DNA from: Nonomuraea solani | GTDB lineage: Bacteria; Actinomycetota; Actinomycetes; Streptosporangiales; Streptosporangiaceae | DNA: 64,000 nucleotides | Direction: 5' to 3' | Assembly (NCBI RefSeq): GCF_900108335.1 | Contig: NZ_FNVT01000002.1 | Span: 799,620-863,619, forward strand | Part shown: positions 38,930 to 45,672 of the stretch, piece after piece | Layout: the number at the start of each line of letters is the position of its first letter | Numbering within the stretch: position 1 is the first letter of the stretch | Position numbers and translations under genes: made by a program | The notes under the pieces: model-generated | Database searches by the model: none | Told to the model about the DNA's origin: nothing | The model's input: only the letters and a program-made list of their open reading frames with translations

Positions 38930-41143
38930 ATGCGCTACAACGTCCTGGCCTGCGACTATGACGAGACTCTGGCCGAGCGCGGCCACGTGCCGGAAGAGGC
39001 GATCGAGGCCCTGGAACGGCTGTCCCGCTCAGGGGTCAAGCTGCTGCTGGTCACCGGCCGCGAGCTGGACGACCTGCTCTCCGTCTTCCCGCACCCGGGC
39101 CTGTTCGACCAGGTGGTGACGGAGAACGGCGGCGTCCTGTACGACCCCGGCGAGCGCACCTGCGACGACCTGGCCGACCCGCCATCCGCCGAACTGGTGG
39201 ACCGGCTGCGCGCCGAGGGCGTCACCCCGCTCGGGGTCGGCCGGGTGCTGATCGCCACGCGCGAGCCCCACGACGTCCACGTGCTCACCGCGATCCGTGA
39301 GCTGGGCCTGGAGCTGCAGGTCATCTACAACAAGGGCGCGGTCATGGTGCTGCCGCCCGGGGTCAACAAGGCCACCGGCCTGGAGGCCGCCCTCGACCGC
39401 ATGGCCCTGTCGCCGCGCGGCACGGTGGCGGTCGGGGACGGGGAGAACGACCACGCGTTCCTGACCGCCGCCGAATGCGGCGCCGCCGTGGCCAACGCCC
39501 TGCCCGCGCTCAAGGAGGCCGCCGACGTCCGCCTCGACGGGGCGGCCGGCAAGGGGGTGACCGAACTCGCCGGCATGCTGCTGAGAGGCGACCTGGACGA
39601 GGTCGAAATCCCCCGCCGCCACGTCCTCCTCGGCCACAAGGCGGGCGAGAACGGCAAGGCCGGCCGGAACGACGAAGCCGCCGCGAACAACGGAGCCGGC
39701 AAGACCGGCTCGAACGGCAGGGCCAGCGCGGACGACAAGACCGGTGCGAACGGCGGCGCGGGCACGGACAGTGACGCGGGCACGGACGGCGGTGCGCGTG
39801 GCGGCGAGGATGCGGGCGAGGGTGTGGAGGTGCGGCTGCCGCCGTACGGTGTCGGGCTGCTCGTCGTGGGACCCTCGGGCAGTGGCAAGTCCACCGCCAC
39901 CACCGCCCTGCTCGAACGGCTCATCGGCGCCGGCTACCAGTGCGTGATCGTGGACCCGGAAGGCGACTACGCCGAATATCCGGGCGTCACCGTGCTGGGC
40001 GACCCCGACCGTGTCCCGGGCGTCGACGAGGTCGTTCATGTGCTGGAGCAGCCCGGCAGCACCGTGGTGATCAACCTGATCGGCCTGCAGCTCCGCGACC
40101 GCCCCGCCTACTTCGCCGAGTTGCTGCCCCGCCTGACCGGCCTGCGGGCCAAGCTCGGGCACCCGCACTGGCTCATCCTGGACGAGGCCCACCATCTGAT
40201 GCCCGCCGAGGTACGCCACGTACCCCTCAAACACCCCGGCGACGTGGGCGCGCTGCTGATGATCACCGTGCATCCCGAGGCCCTGAGCCCGGCCGCGCTG
40301 GAGCTGGTGACCGGCACGATCGCGGTGGGCAAGGAGCCGGCCGAGACACTGGCCGCCGTCGCGGCGGCGCGAGGCGGACGGCCCCCGTCTCTCCAACTGA
40401 CCGAGGACGGCGACATCGCCCTGTGGTCCGTCGGCGACCCGTCCGCGCAGCACCTCACCCTGACCCCAGCCCGCATCGAACGCACCCGCCACCGGCGCAA
40501 ATACGCGGCGGGCACCATGGACAGGGACAAAAGCTTCTACTTCACCGGCCCCGAGGGACGGCTGCGCCTGCGCGCCAGGAACCTGCTCACCTTCGTAGAG
40601 CTTGCGGAGGGCGTGGACGACGACACGTGGCTCTACCACCTGCGCAGGGGCGACTATTCGACGTGGATCCGCGACAGCCTGGGCGACGCCGAGCTGGCCG
40701 ACGAGGTGGCGGCCCTGGAACAGCAGGCCGAGCAGCTCGCCCCGGAGGAGAGCACCCGGCGTGTGGCCGGCCTCATCGGCGACCGCTACACCCTGCCCGC
40801 CGAACCCACCGCCTTCGACCCGGACCACGAAGACCGCCCGAACCACCGGGACCACTCGGAACACTCAGATCATTCGAACCACTCGAACCACTCGAACCAC
40901 TCGAACCACTCGGATCGCTCGGATCGCTCGGATCGCTCGGATCGCTCAGATCATTCGGATCGCTCGGATCACGAGGACCAACCGGATCACGGTCCGGACC
41001 ACCGAGACCAACCGGACCACCGAGACCAACCGGACCACCGAGACCAACCGGACCACGGGAACGACCAGGATCACGGCGACCACCCGGAGCGGCCACGTGA
41101 CCGATCGGAGCGGCCAGGCCGCCCCGATCGCCAGGAGGCCTGA
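38930..41143 (+). CDS. HAD phosphatase fused to a P-loop ATPase, with repetitive Asp/His/Ser tail
   Basis: Three parts make up this 737-residue protein. Residues 1-225 are a Cof-type HAD hydrolase: CDYDETLAE (DxDxT), LLVTGREL, the Lys in GVNKATGLE, and VGDGENDHAFL. Residues about 235-298 are a Gly/Ala/Asn/Asp linker. Residues about 305-620 are an ATPase with Walker A VGPSGSGKST (about 313) and Walker B WLILDEAHHL (about 415), reminiscent of HerA/DUF87-type ATPases. The last 100 residues are short repeats such as HSNHSN, RSDRSD and HRDQPD. The pairing of a sugar-phosphatase-like HAD with this ATPase is unusual; no substrate can be given. Its stop abuts the convergent DUF3159 stop. Confidence 0.8.
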   Translation: MRYNVLACDYDETLAERGHVPEEAIEALERLSRSGVKLLLVTGRELDDLLSVFPHPGLFDQVVTENGGVLYDPGERTCDDLADPPSAELVDRLRAEGVTPLGVGRVLIATREPHDVHVLTAIRELGLELQVIYNKGAVMVLPPGVNKATGLEAALDRMALSPRGTVAVGDGENDHAFLTAAECGAAVANALPALKEAADVRLDGAAGKGVTELAGMLLRGDLDEVEIPRRHVLLGHKAGENGKAGRNDEAAANNGAGKTGSNGRASADDKTGANGGAGTDSDAGTDGGARGGEDAGEGVEVRLPPYGVGLLVVGPSGSGKSTATTALLERLIGAGYQCVIVDPEGDYAEYPGVTVLGDPDRVPGVDEVVHVLEQPGSTVVINLIGLQLRDRPAYFAELLPRLTGLRAKLGHPHWLILDEAHHLMPAEVRHVPLKHPGDVGALLMITVHPEALSPAALELVTGTIAVGKEPAETLAAVAAARGGRPPSLQLTEDGDIALWSVGDPSAQHLTLTPARIERTRHRRKYAAGTMDRDKSFYFTGPEGRLRLRARNLLTFVELAEGVDDDTWLYHLRRGDYSTWIRDSLGDAELADEVAALEQQAEQLAPEESTRRVAGLIGDRYTLPAEPTAFDPDHEDRPNHRDHSEHSDHSNHSNHSNHSNHSDRSDRSDRSDRSDHSDRSDHEDQPDHGPDHRDQPDHRDQPDHRDQPDHGNDQDHGDHPERPRDRSERPGRPDRQEA
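40871..41050 (+). repeat. Coding minisatellites in the HAD-ATPase tail
   Basis: Three arrays follow one another in frame. From 40871 a 9-base CACTCGAAC unit is repeated about four times, then GGATCGCTC (9 bases) about four times, then from 40997 an 18-base unit is repeated exactly three times (40997-41014, 41015-41032, 41033-41050). All units are multiples of three, so copy-number changes keep the frame. Confidence 0.85.
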
Positions 41144-41815
41144 TCAGGCGGGAGCCACCGGAGGCTTGATCGGGGTGCGGCCGCGGCCGAGGACCCAGAG
41201 CATGGCCGCGAGCGCCGCCACCTGGAGCGGCCACCCCATCACGATCTTGGCGAAGCCGAGCGCCGCCACCGCCTCGTCGCCACCGCCGAACAGGTAGACC
41301 GGCCCCTGCACCGCCACCCGCACCGCGCACGGCAGCATGAGCAGCCAGGTCAGCCGCATGCACAGCCGCACGATGCCGGGATCCTTGTGCCAGGCGGTCG
41401 GATCACCCGTGACCGAGCCGATCAGGAAGCCCACGACGGGCCACCTGGTCACGATCGAGATCAGCATCGCCACCATGTAGCCCGCGTTGTAGAGAATGCC
41501 GGGCAGAAAATAGTCTTTCGCGTCGCCCGTACGGCTGGCGAAGAAGGCGCCGATCGCGATGCCGATCAAGCTGTTGATCACGAACTGTGGCGTGGAGCGC
41601 TGCACGACGCGCACCAGCAGCAGCACCACCGACAGCGAGACGCTGACGATGAGCGCCAGCTTCAGATCTTCGGTGGAGATCCAGGACACCGTGAACGCGA
41701 TCGTCGGGACCGCCGCCTCGATGATGCCGCGCACACCGCCGAACGCCTTGGCGAGCTGGGCTCGCACCGCCGCCTCCACAGTGTCGTGGGCGACCTCTTC
41801 TGCCTCAGCACTCAC
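41144..41815 (-). CDS. DUF3159 membrane protein
   Basis: The 223-residue protein has about six membrane spans and the DUF3159 pattern: FGGVRGIIEAAVPTIAFTVS, FFASRTGDAKDYFLPGILYN and GFLIGSVTGDPTAWHKD. The family is restricted to actinobacteria and always near OB-fold, DUF3710 and dut genes (Rv2693c in Mycobacterium tuberculosis); an intracellular-septation-protein-like fold has been suggested, and its role is unknown. It ends the leftward run dut-DUF3710-OB-DUF3159, with four bases between it and the OB-fold gene. Confidence 0.92.
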   Translation of the reverse strand: MSAEAEEVAHDTVEAAVRAQLAKAFGGVRGIIEAAVPTIAFTVSWISTEDLKLALIVSVSLSVVLLLVRVVQRSTPQFVINSLIGIAIGAFFASRTGDAKDYFLPGILYNAGYMVAMLISIVTRWPVVGFLIGSVTGDPTAWHKDPGIVRLCMRLTWLLMLPCAVRVAVQGPVYLFGGGDEAVAALGFAKIVMGWPLQVAALAAMLWVLGRGRTPIKPPVAPA

Positions 41816-41819
41816 CGGC

Positions 41820-42206
41820 TCAACTCCCTGGGCGCAGCTCGTAACGCGGATTGAACATCACCTTGCGCCCGTCCTGCATGCTGACCAGCCCCTCGGCCTT
41901 GACCGTGCGGCCGGGCTCGATGCCCGCTATCTTGCGGCGGCCGAGCCAGACGAGATCGATCACGTCGGACCCGTCGTAGAGCTCGGCTTCGAGTGCGGGG
42001 GCGCCACCCCGCGGACGCAGTGTCACCGTACGTAGCGTACCCGCCACGCAGAAGCGGCGGCGCCCGCCACACGACACGATGGGGGTAGCGCCGACCTCGT
42101 CGGCGTCTTCCCGGAGTTCCTGGGCCTCGATCTCGGACTGGGTAGTGGCCAGCCGACTGAAGAACCCGCGCAATCCCCCACGTTTGGGGGGCTCTGCCGT
42201 ACTCAT
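41820..42206 (-). CDS. OB-fold nucleic-acid-binding protein
   Basis: The 128-residue protein corresponds to Rv2694c-type proteins. An N-terminal helix (RGFFSRLATTQSEIEAQEL) precedes an OB fold recognisable from VAGTLRTVTLRPRGG, LEAELYDGSDVIDLVWLGRRKIAGI and RTVKAEGLVSMQDGRKVMFNPRYEL. A RecG-like OB module is the nearest known relative. It sits four bases upstream of the DUF3159 gene and is almost surely co-transcribed with it. Confidence 0.9.
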   Translation of the reverse strand: MSTAEPPKRGGLRGFFSRLATTQSEIEAQELREDADEVGATPIVSCGGRRRFCVAGTLRTVTLRPRGGAPALEAELYDGSDVIDLVWLGRRKIAGIEPGRTVKAEGLVSMQDGRKVMFNPRYELRPGS

Positions 42207-42234
42207 GATGACTCAGCCTATGTGATGTCAGCCC

Positions 42235-42882
42235 TTAGCGAATCTCACTGATTTCCGGCCCTCGTTTGAACGGGTTGAAACCGGGGCCTTCCGTCGGCGT
42301 CTCGCCCGTCTCGTCGTTGGGACGGCGCAGCGGAATCGGCTCCTCACGGGCCATCGGCTCGTTGCCGCGGACGACCACGACGTCCTTGATGAAGTCGATG
42401 AACGCCGCCGCGACCTTCTCGTCGGCCGCCGCCTTGCCGGAGATGACCGCGAGCAGGAACCAGCGCGGGCCGTCGATCCCGAGGTAGCGGGCCGGCCTGG
42501 GCTGGCCGTCGACCTTCATCTCGCCGGTCAGCTCACCGCCGAACGGTCCCTCCCGCTCCTCCAGGTGCTTGGCCTGCGACACGATCTTGGTCTTGACCTC
42601 GTCCCAGAGGCCGGAGCTGCGCGGCGCGGCCAGGGCCTGGAGCTGCAGCGAACTCTCCTCGTACAGGACGACGACCCCCACGTGCTGGTCTCCTACCGAG
42701 GCCAGCCGTACGTCGAAGTCCGGGTTGTGCGGCAGCCGCAGGCCGCCCAGGTCGATCCTGTCGGTCTCCGGGTGGGGCTCGTCGGCGTCCCACGGGCCGG
42801 ACTCTCGCGTGGGGGCGGCAGGCTCCTGCTCAGCCACCTGCTCCGGCTGCTCACGACGACGACGTCGGAACACGTTCCTCAC
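42235..42882 (-). CDS. DUF3710 protein
   Basis: The soluble 215-residue protein has basic FRRRRREQ at the start and the DUF3710 core ESGPWDADEPHPETDRIDLGGLRLP, LQLQALAAPRSSGLWDEVK, FGGELTGEMKVDGQPRPARYLGIDGPRWFLLAVISGKAA. It is actinobacteria-specific and uncharacterised (Rv2696c equivalent). It belongs to the conserved dut neighbourhood, with 28 bases to the OB-fold gene. Confidence 0.92.
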   Translation of the reverse strand: MRNVFRRRRREQPEQVAEQEPAAPTRESGPWDADEPHPETDRIDLGGLRLPHNPDFDVRLASVGDQHVGVVVLYEESSLQLQALAAPRSSGLWDEVKTKIVSQAKHLEEREGPFGGELTGEMKVDGQPRPARYLGIDGPRWFLLAVISGKAAADEKVAAAFIDFIKDVVVVRGNEPMAREEPIPLRRPNDETGETPTEGPGFNPFKRGPEISEIR

Positions 42883-42897
42883 TCTCCCTGCTCATCG

Positions 42898-42962
42898 GGC
42901 CGTTGTCCGGCCCATTGTTCGGGGGGGCCACATTCCGGCCCATTGTTCGGGGGGCCGCTGTC
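42898..42962. repeat. Short direct repeat between dut and the DUF3710 gene
   Basis: GGCCCATTGTTCGGGGGG occurs twice about 34 bases apart (near 42909 and 42943) in the dut-DUF3710 gap, with a third partial GGCCGTTGTCCGG copy before them. The copies could be part of a leader or operator for the downstream genes, or simply a local duplication. Confidence 0.5.
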
Positions 42963-42984
42963 AGGCCCCTTGCCAGCCACTTGT

Positions 42985-43425
42985 TCAGCGTCCTGTCGAA
43001 CCGAACCCGTTGGCGCCGCGCACCGACTCGGGCAGGCGCTCGACCTCGGAGAAGAGCGCGTACTCGACCCGCTGGATCACGAGTTGCGCCACGCGGTCGC
43101 CGCGCTGGAGCCGGAACGACTCCTTGGCGTCGGTGTTGATCAGCGTCACCCTGATCTCGCCCCGGTAGCCGGCGTCGACCGTGCCGGGGGCGTTGACCAG
43201 CGTGACGCCGTGCCTGGCCGCCAGCCCCGAGCGCGGATGCACGAACGCCGCGTAGCCCTCGGGCAGGGCGATCGCCAGCCCGGTGCCGATGACGGCCCGC
43301 TCGCCGGGCAGCAGTTCCACGTCCTCGGCCGCGTAGAGGTCGGCGCCGGCGTCGCCCGGGTGGGCGTACGACGGCACCGGCAGCTCCGCGTCGAGCCGCT
43401 GGATGAGGATCTCTGCTCTGCTCAA
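42985..43425 (-). CDS. dut: dUTP diphosphatase (dUTPase)
   Basis: Trimeric dUTPase of 146 aa that hydrolyses dUTP to dUMP and diphosphate. Motifs 1-5 are all visible: [65 protein letters not shown], and a C-terminal [10 protein letters not shown] that closes the active site. Its start overlaps the thioesterase stop by four bases. Between this gene and DUF3710 lie 102 bases with a repeated CGGCCCATTGTTCGGGGGG-like motif. Confidence 0.95.
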   Translation of the reverse strand: MSRAEILIQRLDAELPVPSYAHPGDAGADLYAAEDVELLPGERAVIGTGLAIALPEGYAAFVHPRSGLAARHGVTLVNAPGTVDAGYRGEIRVTLINTDAKESFRLQRGDRVAQLVIQRVEYALFSEVERLPESVRGANGFGSTGR

Positions 43426-43976
43426 GGGTTCACCTCGTAGTCCTGGTGTTCGGCGGCGATGGCGGCCAGATCGCCATGCTTGGCGAAGTGTTCCATGTTC
43501 ACCTCGATGAACAGCGCTGCCGCGCGGACGGCGACCGGTCCGTCGGGAGCGCCGATGCGCCCCTCAGCCTCAAGGTACGCCTTTCTGCCCGCGATGCCGT
43601 TGCACCAGGCGCGCAGGTGGAGTGTCGTGCCGACGGGAACGGGGAGCAGATAGTCGGTCTCCAGGCGTCCCGTCACATACGGCTTGTGGAACAGGTAGAC
43701 GGACATTCCGATGACCTCGTCCATCGCGGCGGCCAGCACACCGCCGTGCGCGAGCCTGGGCGCGCCCTGGTGCGCCTCCCCCACCGTGAACTCCGCCTCG
43801 ACCGTGGCGCCGTCGGGCGTCATGGCCGCGAGGTGCAGCCCCGTCGGATGCTCGGTGCCGCAGCCGAAGCAGTTGCTGTAGTGGGAGCCCAGGCTGCTGC
43901 CGGGGGTCGGCGCGGCGGGGTGCGCCACGGGCATGGCGGCGTCCGGCGGCGGGGTGGTGAGGGAGGAACGTGTCAC
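43422..43976 (-). CDS. PaaI-family hotdog thioesterase
   Basis: The 184-residue acyl-CoA thioesterase-like protein reads [15 protein letters not shown], then the active-site loop [21 protein letters not shown] and [23 protein letters not shown]. An Asp/Glu in the AAAMDE helix is the candidate catalytic residue. It precedes dut with a 4-base overlap. The N-terminal 28 residues are Pro/Ala-rich, and the start could be the internal Met at residue 15. Confidence 0.85.
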   Translation of the reverse strand: MTRSSLTTPPPDAAMPVAHPAAPTPGSSLGSHYSNCFGCGTEHPTGLHLAAMTPDGATVEAEFTVGEAHQGAPRLAHGGVLAAAMDEVIGMSVYLFHKPYVTGRLETDYLLPVPVGTTLHLRAWCNGIAGRKAYLEAEGRIGAPDGPVAVRAAALFIEVNMEHFAKHGDLAAIAAEHQDYEVNP

Positions 43977-44101
43977 GGGTGACGAGGTTACTCCGTACGC
44001 ACCCGCCCCCCGGCATCACCGTCACCCGGCCCACCGTCGCCTGAACCCGAACCAGAAGCGGGGCCAGGACCGAAAGCGGGATCAGGGCCGGAGCCGGAGC
44101 T

Positions 44102-45439
44102 CTAGCCGGGACTGGGGCCGGGGCGAGAGTCCGAACCGGACGCCGGACCTGAGCCCGAGCCGGGGTCCGAGGCCGGACCTGAGCCCGAGCCGGAGCCGGA
44201 GGCGGGGTCGGGGCCCGAGCTCGAACCCGAGCCCGAACCCGAGCTCGAGGCGGTGGCTGGGCCGGGGGGTGAGCCGGGGTCGGTGCCGAAGCCCCGGCCC
44301 GAGCCGAAGGTTGGGCCGGGGCCCGTGTCCGGGCCCGTTGGCTGGAGTTCGCCTGGTGGGGCCGTGTCGTGGCCGGGGGGTAGTTCGGGTGGTTTGTGGC
44401 GAAGCTCCGGCAAAGCGCGGTAGATGACCGCCGCCACCGGCACGGCCACGGCCGCCCCCGCGATGCCCGCCAGGATGCCCCCGATGGCCAGCACCAGAAT
44501 GATCGCCAGCGGATGGAAGTTGAGCGCCCGCCCCACGATCAGCGGCTGCAGCACATGGTTTTCGAGCTGCTGCTCCACGATGAGGATCCCGAGGAAGATC
44601 AGCGCGTAGACGATCCCCTTGGCCCCCAGCGTGACCAGGGTCGCGACGGTGCCGGCGAAGAAGATGCCGACGATGGGGATGAAGCTGGCGAAGAAGATCA
44701 GCACGGCCAGCGGCGCCCACAGCGGCACCCCCATCCCGGCCAGCACGATGCCCATGATCAGGCCGTGCACGGCCGCCACGGCCACGGTGCCCTGGACGTA
44801 GTGGGAGAGCGTGGCCCACGCGGCCCGCCCCGCGCGGTCGACGCGCGGCGACACCCTGCCGAACCCCTTGAGGAACCACGCCCAGATCCGGTCGCCGTCC
44901 TTGAGCAGGAAGAACGTCACGAACAGCAGCAGCACGATGGAGGCGAGCACCTCGACGGCCACCGCCCCGGCCGTCAGCACGGTGTTGCCGATGGCCGCAC
45001 GCTGCGTGTTGACCATGTTGGCGATCTCGTCGACGTAGCCGGTGATCTGCGCTTCCTTGAGATGCAGCGGCCCGGTGATCAGCCACGTCTGCACCGACCT
45101 GGCGGTCTCCTGCACCTGTTCGACCAGGTTGGGGAACTCCTCGCTGGCCCGCGCCCCGACCAGCCACCCGGTGCCGACGAGCACGGTCAGGGCCACCAGC
45201 ATGGTGATCCAGGTGGCGTAGATGGGCCGCATGCCGGCGCTGCGCAGGCTGTTGGTCAGCGGATAGAGCAGCGCGGTCAGCAGGAGCGCGATCGCCACGG
45301 GCAACGCCACGAAGGTCAGGCGGGCGATCACCTGGATGAAGAAGTAGACGACCACGCCGACGAGGATCAGGCAGGCACACCATGCGGCCGTCTTGGCCAG
45401 CACGGGTGGCACGAGCTTGGTGGGGCGGTCGAGCTGCAC
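44102..45439 (-). CDS. AI-2E family (PerM/YdiK-like) transporter with cut-short Gly/Ser tail
   Basis: The 445-residue membrane protein has about eight spans and the family's conserved C-terminal block: LIFLGILIVEQQLENHVLQPLIVGRALNFHP and LAIGGILAGIAGAAVAVPVAAVIYRAL. Such proteins export small molecules or act as proton/sodium antiporters; AI-2 transport is established only for TqsA. From about residue 350 a Gly/Ser/Pro tail begins. It stops at TAG 44102-44104, but the same Gly/Ser/Pro pattern continues in frame for another 37 codons to TAA 43988-43990, which lies 11 bases before the thioesterase gene, suggesting a recent nonsense change. Confidence 0.88.
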   Translation of the reverse strand: MQLDRPTKLVPPVLAKTAAWCACLILVGVVVYFFIQVIARLTFVALPVAIALLLTALLYPLTNSLRSAGMRPIYATWITMLVALTVLVGTGWLVGARASEEFPNLVEQVQETARSVQTWLITGPLHLKEAQITGYVDEIANMVNTQRAAIGNTVLTAGAVAVEVLASIVLLLFVTFFLLKDGDRIWAWFLKGFGRVSPRVDRAGRAAWATLSHYVQGTVAVAAVHGLIMGIVLAGMGVPLWAPLAVLIFFASFIPIVGIFFAGTVATLVTLGAKGIVYALIFLGILIVEQQLENHVLQPLIVGRALNFHPLAIILVLAIGGILAGIAGAAVAVPVAAVIYRALPELRHKPPELPPGHDTAPPGELQPTGPDTGPGPTFGSGRGFGTDPGSPPGPATASSSGSGSGSSSGPDPASGSGSGSGPASDPGSGSGPASGSDSRPGPSPG

Positions 45440-45514
45440 GTGTTCAAGACTGGCATGTCCGGGCCGGAGATGCGCGCGGATAACCGCCCGGACAGCTCAC
45501 GGCGTAATCATCGG

Positions 45515-45622
45515 CCCGATGATCGGCCTGATGATCGGCGCAACGACCGGCCCATGATCAGCCTGATGATCGGCGCAACGACCCGCCCCATGATCAGCCT
45601 GGCGAACGGCGTGACGGAGTGC
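45515..45622. repeat. 36-bp tandem repeat (3 copies), intergenic
   Basis: Units begin at 45515, 45551 and 45587. The first two are near-identical, the third is diverged in its second half. Each contains CATGATCAGCCTG or GATGATCGGCCTG followed by GATGATCGGCGCAACGACC. The array fills the gap between the AI-2E-type gene and the rightward DUF6351 gene, so it may affect promoters on either side. Confidence 0.75.
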
Positions 45623-45672
45623 CCAAGGATCGGGTCTGTGCAAGGGGTGGCGGCCGTGTCACCGTCGTGCTC

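Noticed and set aside
40871..41050. Repeat array in the HAD-ATPase tail as a non-coding element
   Set aside because: All units are multiples of three, stay in frame with the gene and give a coherent Asp/His/Ser-rich tail before a clean stop.
29617..41143. Accessory block as a prophage or integrative element
   Set aside because: No integrase, transposase, tRNA attachment site, terminal repeats or phage structural genes are visible.
45515..45622. Possible CRISPR array from regular 36-bp repeats
   Set aside because: The units are directly tandem with no unique spacers, only three copies exist, and no cas gene is in the window.
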